DNA of 64,000 nt from Heterostelium album PN500 (lineage: Eukaryota > Evosea > Eumycetozoa > Acytosteliales > Acytosteliaceae), in contig NW_008805068.1 in NCBI RefSeq assembly GCF_000004825.1, positions 186,001-250,000 of the forward strand, given 5' to 3'. A program made the position numbers and the translations under genes. Under the pieces are notes generated by a model. The model was not told where the DNA came from. It saw nothing but the letters and a program-made list of their open reading frames with translations, and did no database searches. Of the stretch, positions 35,801-47,147 are shown piece after piece (positions within the stretch are counted from its first letter, which is position 1; each line of letters opens with the position of its first letter).

Positions 35801-36663
35801 GAATGGCGTCGAACCAAAGTTTGGAAAACACTTTGCTTTCGGTAACATAATGATTGGAATAAAGAATATAGTTGCACCGGGTGGTACTCCTTCCAAGTTA
35901 ACATTGATTTTCTGTGTCGATCGATAACTCTCTGACCAAACGGTAATCTCACGACCCTCTATATCCAACTGACACGCTACAACCTCGCCACCCATATAAA
36001 GTGTATCTATAGGTCCGACATTCTCAACATGTGCCAAAATATACTCATAATTCTCATCTTCTATTGTTCTATCATTTACTTCCTATATTGTTATAGTTAA
36101 TATATATATATCAATATCAATAGATATATATTTATATATATGTTCATACATACCTGTAGAGTATAACAACATGACCAACCAACTACTAAACCGCTACGTG
36201 ATAGTGCAACTTCGAATTGGTGAACACCGGTGGTTACGGGGATCAGCGGTTTGATGCTACTGTGCATCTTTTGGAGTTCCGATATCCACTCGGGGTAGAG
36301 CGGTGTATTGAATGCTTGATCCTCGTGCAGATCCGACAGGAAGTATTGACTCGGTCTGTAAGGATAGTACTTATTGAATACCAATGTGAATACGGATTCC
36401 AACGTTTCTAGACTATCGATCACCAGAGTACTGGGCAAATTCAATTGAAATATGAATCTGACCAATCGATCGAATGTAATACCCGATAGCTTCTCGTTGT
36501 TTACATTCAATTTCCCGATGAATTGACTGAGCTGTTCCTTGACACCTCTGAACTCGGTGAGCGCTGCCAGATCACCAAAGTCTTTGAGTGTGGCAGCGGC
36601 ATCATCATTCTTTTCAAACCTTGATGGCTTAACAAATCCTTTATTATTTTGAAATATAACCAT
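32815..36663 (-). CDS. RNF123/KPC1-like SPRY-RING E3 ubiquitin ligase
   Basis: Twelve exons on the minus strand (36663-36154, 36082-35681, 35599-35435, 35348-35088, 34991-34851, 34768-34634, 34558-34328, 34258-33940, 33876-33578, 33498-33375, 33300-33098, 33024-32815), exactly 1000 codons including stop. A SPRY domain spans about residues 145-265 (GVHQFEVALSRSGLVVGW, GGEVVACQLDIEG, NFGSTPF). A long helical middle region follows. The C-terminal RING starts DNLCNICYSYD and ends CFFCREEI, with eight Cys/His ligands. Human RNF123 (KPC1) has the same order and is a cytosolic ubiquitin ligase; this protein is shorter (999 against about 1314). The substrate here is unknown. Confidence 0.8.
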
Positions 36664-36931
36664 AACTAAATTTAATTATATATATATATTTGTTATATTT
36701 ATTGATAATTATTAAATTATTAATAGAAAGTTAACTGTAATTATATAATTGAATAATTCTGATAAAAATTAAAATTAAAATTACAAAAAAGATAATTGAA
36801 TTTTTTGTTTTTTTTTTTTTTTTTTTTTTGATGGTTGGTAATGACAAAACAATTACCTTAATTTTATAGCAGATTTTAATAAAATAAGAAACAAAACTTA
36901 AACAATCAAAGTTTTTTTAAAAGTTGTATGA
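36664..36931. other. Divergent promoter spacer
   Basis: Short AT-rich spacer between the minus-strand ligase and the plus-strand small gene, with a T tract of about 20 nt near 36810-36828. It probably holds both promoters. Confidence 0.4.
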
Positions 36932-37499
36932 ATGGATAATAACAATATGCCTCATCATCATCAACAACATACAAATGATGTAGATAGTACACCAACTGTA
37001 AGTATTGATAATCAATATTATTATGATTTATGTTAAATACCTATTTAGAATTACTTTACTTATATATATATTACTGTTTTGTTTATTATTATTAGAATGA
37101 AGAACTAAAACAATTGGTTGACTTTTTAGATCCACTTAAAAATGATCAAATATCATCAGAGAGATTCAATGGTATGCTTTTTTTTATAGATAATAGGATC
37201 ATATAATCAACCAACCAATAAGTTCATTGTTTATTAACAGTTTGATGTTTGTGTGTGTATTAAATAGCATTATCAAATTTAACACAAACAGAGCTACATA
37301 GTCAAATTAGAAAATTAGAAGAATGGGCCTATGTTTTAGGACTTCAAGAAGGTAGCTAATATTATATTATTATATATCCTACATTAATATCTTACTAATT
37401 TATATATATCTATAAAACAAACCAAATTAAGTTAAACAAATGGAAAAAGCAAAACTTTTAGGAATTTTAGCAAGTTCATCAACTAGTAGTAGTGAATAA
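36932..37499 (+). CDS. Small helical protein, unknown
   Basis: Four exons: 36932-36997, 37096-37171, 37268-37351 and 37432-37499, 97 residues. After a polar His/Gln-rich start, the body (EELKQLVDFLDPLKNDQI, then LHSQIRKLEEWAYVLGLQE) is helical and probably coiled-coil. The Ser-rich end is TSSSE. Four exons with good borders in so short a protein argue that it is real. Size and helicity would suit a subunit of a small coiled-coil complex, but I do not recognise the family. Confidence 0.6.
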
Positions 37500-37673
37500 T
37501 CTAATCTTTATTCAGTAGGATTGTAACAATACATTGTAAAAGAAAAAAATAGAAAAAACAAGCAAAAGGAAATAACAAATAATGAAAATAATATATTATT
37601 TATTGTAATAATAATATTATTATTGGAATTAATTGATTTGGAATGGATTGGATAACTATCAGTTAGCCAGGTG

Positions 37674-38836
37674 TTATGGTAAGAATAGAATATCATCTAA
37701 ATAATATTCTGTGTTGGTTGTATAGATGGTCGTTTGTAAATTAGATAGATCAACAATGGTTGTAATATTGTTGTTGAATAGAATACAATTGATTGTGAGT
37801 TGTAAACTACCGGGTCTGTGTAGTCATATATTAGAGTTGAAAACACTTGGTGGAGCATTGTGACGCTGGCGGTATTGCTATCAAAGTCGATGGCATACAA
37901 CTCATACGAAACGGTCCTGTTTGGATAGGAGGTGATCTCTACAGCGTAGAGTTGTTGTCCTTGACTGTCAGTGTATGGAACGCCCACGAAAACCGAATCG
38001 AAATTGTGGTATTCTAGCATCTCGTACAAACCGTCACCAAATACATCGTAACTAGTTATTCTCCAGGAATTACCGAGCTCCGTTCTAAACAAGATGTAAT
38101 AGTTACTCTTACCATCGTAACAACCAATACTTGCGTCTGTACTGACTCCAAGATCCAATGGTATCAAATTTCTATTCACACAAAACAAATTGATCAATAA
38201 CAAATCAATAAATGTTAACAAAACTTCATTTTTTTTCCAAAGCTAGCTTAATATATAACATTAACAACTTACAAACTACTATTCTTGAAATCCCAATTAA
38301 CGAAATAAGTTTCATTAGAACTTGTGTCTACGTATACGTTCATTACCAATTGGAGTGACGGTTCATATCCAAAAGCAGACTCCCATAATCCAAATTCTTT
38401 ATCTTCAACATCTAAACCACCGATTTGTTGTGATTCCAGTGTCACATAATTGAATGAAACAATGGTCCAATTACTGTCTTGGTTAACAAGGATATTTACC
38501 TATTAAATTAAGTTAAAGTTGTTATTAAACAATCATTAATTTTAATTTCCCAATATAATAATATTTGATTTGATTTGATTTTCAATTTTCCAAACTTACA
38601 GCATCTGGATCTACAGAGTTTAGAGTAGTAATAGCTTCTTGATTAACTAAACCCGATCGAATTACCTTTCCCGTGGCAAGTGAAGTTACATTTATAATGG
38701 TATTAAAATCGGGATTATAATCCTTATAGAACCTCAACGTTAATACCACCGATGGATTCTGAGCAACAATACAAGTTGTTGTTGTTAAAATTAACAACAA
38801 GAACGATATTGATTTATGATTATTTGAATTTATCAT
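37674..38836 (-). CDS. Secreted-protein family copy 1, frame break near the end
   Basis: Exons 38836-38600, 38499-38273 and 38171-37697 as read. A signal peptide (SISFLLLILTTTTCIVAQ) is followed by the family body: INVTSLATGKVIRSGLVN, GYEPSLQLVMN, WDFKNSS at the exon 2-3 border, then GCYDGKSNYYILF and SQSIVFY. Both introns match those of the two neighbouring paralogs in place and phase. In the last 35 codons the reading frame departs from the family; the conserved C-terminus (LSNLQTTIYTTNT...) continues in another frame to a stop at 37674. The protein may therefore be altered or the gene recently damaged. Function is unknown; secretion or cell-surface location is inferred. Confidence 0.6.
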
Positions 38837-39207
38837 TTATTTGTTTGTTTTAGAATATATTATTAATCAACCATCAATTGAATTCATTCCATTTTATATC
38901 ATCCTACAAATTCAGAATATCGTTTTGACCATTTTGTCGGGGGGTTTAGAAACTAATCAATTAAATTTTTAGTAAAAATTAAAGTTTATATCTCCCTGTT
39001 AAAATGAAGTCAAATTCTTTTTCCCCCAAGTGGAAAAGTAAACACCAAGAAAAAATCTTCAAACAAGATAGATCAAAATATTCTTTTATGTTTTTTAAAT
39101 TTTTATTTTAATAAGTCTTTATTCATGATAAATAAGATTGTATTGTAACAATATTGATATATTTGGATTAATTGGTATTGAATGGATTTGAGAACTATCA
39201 GCTAGTG

Positions 39208-40315
39208 TTATAGTAAGAATAGAGTAACATCTTCAGCATAATCTGTGTTGGTTGTATAGATTGTTGTTTGTAAATTAGATAGATTAATAATGGTTGTAAC
39301 CAATTGTTGTTGTTGATTGATTGTATAGAATACGATAGATTGTGAGTTGGCAACTGCTGGCACCGCGTAGTAATCGGATCGAGTTGTAAAAGCTTGGTGG
39401 AGCATGATGACGTTGGCGGTATTGCTCGAGCTATCGAGGAAGATGCCATACAACTCATATATAGCGGTGCCATTCGTAAAATTAGTCACCTCTACACCGT
39501 AGAGTTGTTGTTGTTGGCTGTCCCTGTATGAAACCGCCATGAAAAACTTGTAGAAATGGTGACCTTCAAGCATCTCGTATTGCACTGGTGACAAACCCTT
39601 ACCAAATATATCGTAACTTGTGATTCTCCAATTTCCAGCCTCTGGGTTAAACAAGATGTAATAGTTACCCTTACCATCGTAACAGCCAACACTATCTACT
39701 GTATTGACTCCAACATCCAATTGTATCAAATTTCTACTCACACCAATGAAGTGAAAATACAAATTAAAAAATGTTAACATTTATTATTTTTTTCCAATGT
39801 TAAGTTAACTAAAACATAAACAACTTACAAAATACTATTTTTGAAATCCCAATTAACTAAATAAAACTGATGATTGGTCGCCATAACGCTCATCACTAAT
39901 TGGAGTGATGGTTCATATCCCAATGAAGATGTACTGAATCCAAAGCTTTTACTAGTAGTGAGTTCAGCTACTTTTTGTGATTCCAAAGTTATATAATTAA
40001 AAGAAATAAGACTCCAATTACCACTATCAGCTAAGAGATTTACCTATTAAATTGATTTAAGTTGGGATCAACTATCAATTTCCAATTATAAATACAATTT
40101 CTTTTGAATTTCTAAACACTTACAGTGTCGGGATCGACAGAGTTTAGAGCTGCAAAAGCTTCAAGATTTACTAAACCCGACGATCGAATTACGTTTCCAG
40201 TTGCTAATGAAGTTACATTTATATCGGTATTATGGTGATAATTCGGTCTGATGGATAAAACCATTGATGGATTTCGAGCAATAATTGAAGTTGTTGTACA
40301 TAATATCGAATTCAT
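39208..40315 (-). CDS. Secreted-protein family copy 2
   Basis: Exons 40315-40124, 40043-39829 and 39733-39208, 310 residues. The family body is intact: INVTSLATGNVIRSSGLVN, GYEPSLQLVMS, WDFKNSI, GCYDGKGNYYILF, SQSIVFYTI and a C-terminus NLQTTIYTTNTDY. The start is shorter than in the other copies (MNSILCTTTSIIARNPS), so the signal peptide looks truncated. Either an upstream start was lost or secretion is impaired. It is tandem with copies 1 and 3 in the same orientation. Confidence 0.65.
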
Positions 40316-40522
40316 TCATTTCAAGTATGGATTGTTGGCATCTATGACTGTTTCTCATCAAAAATGGTCACAATAACATCAACATGATTTATTGTTTTTC
40401 TACTTTTTTTTTTTTAATAAGTTTTATTGAATAAAATTATTATTGTTAACTTTTTTAAAAAAGAAAAGAAAACAAATAATAAATATTTATTAGATATATT
40501 ATAATAATTATAAATTGACATT

Positions 40523-41673
40523 TTATGGTAAGAACATTGAAACATCTTTGTTATAGAAATCTGTCGAGGTTGGATAAACTGTTGTTTGTAAATTAGCTAG
40601 CCGTACAACAGTTGTAACCAATCTTTGACGTTCATCAATAGTATAGAATACAATTGATTGGGAGTTGGTAACGAATGGTGTCAATCGGGAATCATAGTCA
40701 GTGGAATATACTTCGTGGAGAAAGGTGGTTGTGGCGGTACTGCTTGAGCTATCGAGCTCGATTGCATACAACGTATATACGGTCGTGTCATTCACCAAAG
40801 TAACGATCTCTACACCATAGAGTTGTTCAACTTGGTTGTTGGAGTATGAAACAGCGCTGAAAATACTGTAGAAAAACTGATTTTTCGAGTTTAGCAACAC
40901 ATATTGAACTGGCGACAAACCTTTTCCAAAGATATCGTAACTGATGATAGTAGAATTTTTGTTTCTCTCACCAAACACTATATAATAATTACTCTTTCCA
41001 TCGTAACAACCGACAGCAGTATCTGGTGTTACTTGAGCACCAACATCCAATGGCAATACATTCCTATTGTTTTAAAATATCAAATATCGTTAATAAAACT
41101 ATTCATATTTTTTTAATAGTGTTTGTTATAGTTTAAATTAAGACTTACAAAATATTATTTTTGAAATCCCAACTAATGAAATTAAGTTGCTCATTTGTTG
41201 CTTCAAGGTTCATTACCAATTCGAGAGATGGTTCATATCCAAATGAGTTTGCTTGGAATCCAAAAGATTTTATATCTAAGTACTCACCAACTTGTTGTGT
41301 TTCAAAAGTTTGATAGTTGAAAGTAAAAAGCACAAAATTTAGATTTTGAAGTCCAAAAATCATTACCTATAAAAACAATTAATTTATTTACAAAATTAGT
41401 TCTCTTTTACAATTAAATATTATTTCTTCTTGCTAAATTGATCAAACCTACAGTATTTTCAACTCCAGAAGGAAGTGCAGAGTAAACAAGATTATTAACT
41501 AAACCAGAACCAACAACATCGCCACCATCAAGTGAAGTAACATTTATATTTGTTTGAGAACTGAAGGAAGAATATCGTAGTGTCAATACTTCTGATGGGC
41601 TTAGAGATGTAATAGCAGTGGTTGCAAAAACTAACAACAACAAAGTTGTTTTGAAATAGGTATAATTAAACAT
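40523..41673 (-). CDS. Secreted-protein family copy 3
   Basis: Exons 41673-41452, 41366-41149 and 41063-40523, 326 residues. It has a good signal peptide (TTLLLLVFATTAITSL), then INVTSLDGGDVVGSGLVN, GYEPSLELVMN, WDFKNNI, GCYDGKSNYYIVF, FGKGLSPVQYVLL and SQSIVFYTI. Several N-x-S/T sequons suit a glycosylated extracellular protein. It is the best-preserved member and the source of the inverted broken copy at 46.4-47.0 kb. No known domain is recognised. Confidence 0.7.
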
Positions 41674-42539
41674 TTTATTGATCGTGAGAGAGATAGATAT
41701 ATTTCAGTTATTTGTTTGATTTGAATAGTTAAAAATGCTTGATTTACTTTAAATTCAGTTCTCTTTATATTCAGTGTCTCCCGAAATATCAAAGATATTC
41801 TTTGATAAGATTTATTTTACTGATTTAATAATTGTTTGATTAATCAATCTTTTGATTCAAGGTGTCGTTTGCAAATAAAAAAAATCTTTGGTTTTGGAAA
41901 AACCCGTAGATCTTTTGGAATTTTTTTTTCACTTTTCACGAATTTAGTATGGTGGACAGTGAAATATCGCAAGGTGGGAAAAACAAAATTTTGAATGGAT
42001 GATAAAAGATTGTGTAAATTGGTCAAAAAATGAAACACAAAAACAACAATAATAATAATAATAATAATAAAGAAAAAGCCAGATTTTTAAGATTTTAGGT
42101 TGTCTACAAAGATATATTCTTATTCAAAACAATTATATAAACAAATTGGGTTATTTATAACGACATAGATCAATTACACGAGTATTCTATAGATATTTAT
42201 TAATAAATTTGATTCAACTTTTCAAAAGATATTAATGTTATGACAAACATGAGAAGGATATGAAATTGTTTGCCTTCTTTAAAATAAAATTTAAATTTTT
42301 TATTGAATTTATACAATTTATTAAATAAGAGCTAGCTTATCATCTTGTCTTTCAACTTATAACAAGTCCAAGTATCAAATAAGAAAGAACCACCATTATT
42401 CTTGGTTCTTTATTGATAGGATTTGATTGCAAAACAATTAAATACAATTTTCGTTGTTACTTGTGGAAGCATAATTAAATTGTCAATGGTGTTTGTTATT
42501 TGATTATATCTATAATGGTCATCTATTTATTAATAGTTA
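41674..42539. other. Intergenic
   Basis: AT-rich spacer containing the promoter of secreted-protein copy 3. Around 41840-42040 the base composition is more mixed, but open frames are short and lack family resemblance. Confidence 0.35.
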
Positions 42540-43535
42540 TTATTTTTTAACTAATGTATAAATAAAACCACCAATACCGAGCAATACGCAAATAAGAATT
42601 ACATCAATAATGAATCTATCGGCTTTACGCACATCTTTGATCATTTTAGCAAGTCTATTATTGATTGTTTCCAATTTATCATTGAGATTGTCTGTTCTAA
42701 TGATGAGACCATCCGCGATTTGACCTTGTTCTTTTGCAACAATACCCATCTTCTTTGCAATCTCTCCAGCCTCTGCAATATGACCTGATAGAATATCCAA
42801 TCCTTTATCCTATAATGTTAAATAAATATAGAGTTAAGAATTAGTAACAATATAGATTATTGACTAATCTTATCTTATGTTATCTTTACATACAATTTCA
42901 GCATCATTTACTCTCAATTCTCTAAACTTTTCGTTATCGATATCAGGCAGCTCTTTGATTCCCGATGATGTAGTTTCCATCGGGATGAACTTGTTTGAGT
43001 CACCTCCACGCTTCTTGTTGATAAGATCCAACTGGTTGATGTGTGACCACACCAGTTCGCAATCTTCCTTCTCGAGCTCCAACTCTTTCAATTTCTCAGG
43101 GTTCTCTTTCTGTTTACTATTGTATTTCTCTTGCTTTTTGTTGTACATTCTCTGTAGTTTTTTGGCATCTGACTTGATATCGATGATCGCTCTTCTGATT
43201 TGATGTGAAAGATCCACATTTCTAACTGATCTCAGTATATTAATCTCAGTTTCATCTCTTTCTACAATCAACTGTTATTTATTATTAATAAAACTGTGCT
43301 GTTAATATCACTATAACATCACCTTTAATCCCATCCAATCTAAAAGTAAAGCATAGTAAAGAAAAGAATAGAACATATCATTACTTGTTTAAATTCCTTT
43401 AATATCTAAACCAATCTTTCTTCTTAACAATGTAAAGGCATCTGCATCACCTTCATTTAACAATTTTTTATTCTTTTCTTTAGCATCTACACATTCTTTT
43501 TGAATCTTTTCCACTCTTCTAATTAATGAATTCAT
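42540..43535 (-). CDS. SYP7-like Qc-SNARE
   Basis: Exons 43535-43412, 43339-43323 (17 nt), 43271-42895 (end at 42894) and 42809-42540 give 262 residues. An N-terminal helical region is followed by a SNARE heptad domain (about residues 175-235: GLDILSGHIAEAGEIAKKM, then LETINNRLAKMIKDVRKADR) and a C-terminal membrane anchor (FIIDVILICVLLGIGGFIY) with a short KK tail. The ILSGHI...RLAKMIKDV pattern fits Qc-SNAREs of the plant and dictyostelid SYP7 group, which act in ER/endomembrane fusion. The 17-nt microexon restores the frame and yields IDWMGLKLIVERDE. Confidence 0.75.
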
Positions 43536-44056
43536 TTTTCAGTAAAAGTTTTAATATTATTTTTTTTTTTTAATTTAATTTTTATTTCTTTATTTATATT
43601 TATATTTTAAATAAATAATTTGTTTTATTAATAGACTTTTTATCATATGATACAATGTTTATATATATTTTATTTTTTAATATCCCTCATTTCGAACACT
43701 GGTAGATTCTAAGAACTTCTTTACCACATGTCTTTTGGTGACAAAAAAAATAATTTATTGAAATATTTTTCTTTGAATAATAAAATAAACAAAATCATAA
43801 GTGTATAATAAAATATGATTATTTTACTATCCTCAACTCTTTTAAATGATTGGAACGATAATCATTTTTTATTATATATTCAAATCTTTTTTATCTATGT
43901 GACCAACGGCTTTCTTATTTACAGTTTTTTTTATCTATTATTTTATTTTGTGATATTATATCAATAAACAAGCATGTATATACACCACAGCTGACTCCAT
44001 CTGTTTGTTTGACAAAGTTTTTCACCATTTCTTCACTACAATTCCATCCATACACT
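43536..44056. other. Intergenic
   Basis: AT-rich, no coding signal. It includes the upstream region of the SNARE gene. Confidence 0.4.
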
Positions 44057-44797
44057 TCAGAAAAGTAAGTACTTCTTAACATTGTCTTTAATAATGTTGT
44101 AGCTTTCGAGATGCAAGCTACAATATAAATTCAACATGTATTGTTTGTCGTCGTTGCTTGTCTTGTTCAACACTACCAATATACAATGATTGACTCCATC
44201 CTTAGTTGTATCACACAGTACAGATCGTTTCTGCGACGCAAGAGAAACAATAATAGGAAAACATACATTTGATACAATGTTTATCCTCACCGTTTACTTA
44301 CTTTAGGATTATCTTTCAAATTTTTAGCTACCATTTCCTGTACCTCTTTAATAGGATCAATGTAAACTCCATAGCACTCCTTTCCATATTTACTTTCAAT
44401 CAAGTTTAGCTGTTTGAATTTCTCAAACTTTGCTATCAACTGAGATGTACGTTGAAGATCCAGGAAGTTGCAATGTTCTCTGAGAGACTTCTTTTGCTTG
44501 TTCCTCAACACACGATTAATAACTTTACTGAACAGGTCTATGTAGAATTGATCTGTAATGTGCATTCTATCTTGGTCAAACAACTTTTTGTCGTCTGCAC
44601 TCGATCGATTCCTTGGTACCAAGTAAAAACATGTCTCGTAATGACCTCTCTTTGCTTGACATGGGTTTCTTGCAGTGTTTACAAGTATATTTGGTTTTAT
44701 CTTTGCCACTTCTGGATCGCTTCTCACAAGTGTGAATCCCACCCTCTTGGAAATGACAAGCTGACTCGATATCAGGCAGCTCTTTGATTCCGATCAT
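44057..44797 (-). CDS. Unrecognised gene with Cys-rich motif, 5' part unclear
   Basis: The 3' part is well formed: an exon ending at 44302 (...VAKNLKDNPK), GTAAGT donor, intron to an AG at 44232-44231, then exon 44230-44057 (KRSVLCDTTKDGVNHCILVV...YLLF, stop). Upstream, one frame has a zinc-ribbon-like motif (YTCKHCKKPM) and another continues with CQAKRGHYETCFYLVPRN and a helical region. The two frames do not join cleanly near 44665. The C-x2-C...C...C layout resembles the Cys-rich end of piggyBac-type transposases, but the long tail does not, so I leave the family open. The first codons overlap a 26-bp stretch identical to part of the SYP7 gene. Confidence 0.35.
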
Positions 44798-44894
44798 TAT
44801 TGATCCGAAAATGCATTAGTAGCAGTAGTAATATCATATTTATTTAATCACCGCTTAAAATCATACAATATTAGAAAGAAAAGAATTACAGAAC

Positions 44895-45359
44895 ATGATG
44901 GACTATCTGATAAATTTGAATTCTTTTCAGCCCATTGTGATTGCTGGCTATCGAATTTTCAAAAGAGTAATCATTGAGTCGCTCACTGTACAATCTATCA
45001 TCTATGATAGTCATCGAGATAATATTGAAAGTAATCTTGAAACGTAAGTTAATTCTCTTGAAGAAATGAAATTACTACTTTTTAAAAGATAAGATAAGAT
45101 AAGATTTGTTATAATAATTTGTAAAAAAATAAATAATCAAAAACAATATATAAAAGAGATATACACTGTGTAGATAGATAATTTACATTTTATTTGCTAA
45201 AGTTTACATTCGCTATTGTAATTAATTAATTAACTAATCTCTTGTAGGATTAAAGATAGACTATATATACAGTTATGGTTGTTAAAAAATAAATCAATAA
45301 ATATATTTAAGATTGAAAGTATTATTCTCCAATATCTCTTTGATGACACCCAAACTTGA
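44895..45359 (+). CDS. Possible two-exon small gene
   Basis: Exons 44895-45043 and 45248-45359 join through a GTAAGT...CTTGTAG intron and give 86 residues beginning MMDYLINLNSFQPIVIAGYR and ending ILQYLFDDTQT. The splice borders and frame are good, but the last 66 nt lie antisense to a possible exon of the next gene, so at most one of the two readings there is likely right. The sequence is helical and not recognised. Confidence 0.35.
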
Positions 45360-46210
45360 TAGATTTTCATTATTGTAAATTTCATCCATATAGCTATCTA
45401 ATTAGTAATATCACAATAATAATAATATCACTATAATAAGAACAAATATCCAAGTTTAGTGCTAAATTATAAAAAAAAGTGAAAAAAAAAATTTCATTGA
45501 AAAAGGTTGATCAAGCTCAGTCTTGGTATGATCAAGCTCGGTCTTGGTATGATCAAGCTCGGTGTCCGTATGATTAAGTTTAGCCTGAAGCTCGTTGACC
45601 AGATTTACATTATTATTTACTAGAGTTATTGAATTGTTGATAATATTAATTTGAATATTGTTTTGAAAAGTTGATAGTTTAGTTGAGCTTAGAATAACTT
45701 CTTGGCTTATATTATTATTGGTTATACATGTGATGTTATGAAGGGTATTGGTTCTAATATTTTAGACAATTGTTGGTGCATGTTTGTTTTTTGTTGGAGT
45801 TGACTTGTGGCAAGGCTTTCGATGAGTTGATATCGAAGTTTAGTTAATTTGAAACTGTCAATTTGGTCACCCGATCTTTTCTATTAAATTTAATTATATT
45901 AGATAACATTAAATTGTTGCTATACATAACCTATTTACTTACAACACAATTAAAGCATAATTTTGATTTTGGCACCGATAGGCTACTTGAATCCAAATTG
46001 GATCGATATTAAACTGATTTGAATAACATTTGTATGGATCATCATCCGAATGCCTAATCACTTGTTTATCTATTTCAAATTGAGCAGAATTGTTATCTAA
46101 CAAAACATATTCTAAATTAAATATTTGTTTAAGCAGATCCCAATCACTCTTGCTTACATATGCATGATAGGTCATTCTAATAGATAACTTTACTCTCAAT
46201 ACGATAAGAT
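45294..46210 (-). pseudogene. Coiled-coil gene remnant
   Basis: In order on the minus strand: an exon-like stretch to 45945 (FNLEYVLLDNNSAQFEID, VAYRCQNQNYALI); a helical exon near 45890-45750 (GDQIDSFKLTKLRYQLIESL); a coiled-coil piece in a different frame (45760-45480); and a last exon 45389-45294 (MDEIYNNENLSSLGVIKEIL). The coiled coil contains three tandem 21-bp units encoding (T)ELDHTKT. The frame change suggests decay or a sequence error, and I see no ATG with a convincing first exon. Not recognised. Confidence 0.35.
45495..45590 (-). repeat. Tandem 21-bp repeats encoding a heptad
   Basis: About three units of 21 bp (consensus GATCAAGCTCGGTCTTGGTA on the plus strand), the last degenerate. 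In the minus-strand frame each unit encodes seven residues, ELDHTKT, so the repeat period equals one coiled-coil heptad. Confidence 0.7.
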
Positions 46211-46416
46211 TCTGCGAAAAGCAAGAATGTCTTACTAAAAGTCCTTCTTTACAGTAAGTCCAATAATTAAATTGGAGCCGTAAAGAGGTTATTATTTAGC
46301 TATGACAATCAAGTGAAGTGAAGCAATAAATGACTATTATCGTACTTTCAAATATGGTTCTATATTATATACATGTATAATAAAAATTATATTTTTGATG
46401 TGATAAAAAAAGTTTA

Positions 46417-47015
46417 ACATATTTGATATTTTAAAACAATAGGAATGTATTGCCATTGTATGTTGGTGCTCAAGTAACACCAGATACTGCTGTCGGTTGT
46501 TACGATGGAAAGAGTAATTATTATATAGTGTTTCGTGAGAGAAACAAAAATTCTACTATCATCAGTTACGATGTCTTTGGAAAAGGTTTGTCGCCAGTTC
46601 AATATGTGTTGCTAAACTCGAAAAATCAGTTTTTCTACAGTATGAAACAGCGCTGAAAATACTGTAGAAAACTCCAACAACTAAGTTGAACAACTCTATG
46701 GTGTAGAGATCGTTACTTTGGTGAATGACACGACCTTATATACGTTGTATGCAATCGAACTCGATACCTCAAGCAGTAACGCCACAACCACCTATCTCCA
46801 CGAAGTATATTCCACTGGCTATGATTCCCGATTGACACCATTCGTTACCAACTCCCAATCAATTGTATTCTATACTATTGATGACCGTCAAAGATTGGTT
46901 ACAACTGTTGTACGGCTCGCTAATTTACAAACAACAGTTTATCCAACCTCGACAGATTTCTATAACAAAGATGTTTCAATGTTCTTACCATAAAAAGTCA
47001 AATTCTAATTATTAT
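46417..47015 (+). pseudogene. Inverted broken copy of secreted-protein exon 3
   Basis: This is a duplicate of exon 3 of the gene at 40523-41673, in opposite orientation and about 5.5 kb away. It begins in the last part of intron 2 and ends just past the stop codon, with only scattered substitutions elsewhere. Exons 1 and 2 are absent. Inside, at 46641-46671, a block reads in the opposite sense to the rest and is preceded by its own complement at 46631-46640, which disrupts the frame. The C-terminal half (VNDTTLYTLYAIELD...DVSMFLP) remains open. Confidence 0.85.
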
Positions 47016-47147
47016 AATATACACAACAATTTTCTTTTTGCTCCAAAAGTGAAATCGTAATGTAAAAAAAAGATTGTGAAAAAATGAATGAAAAAAATAG
47101 TCACACTTGGGTTAACAAATAAGTTAGAGCCTATGGTAGTTAATGAT

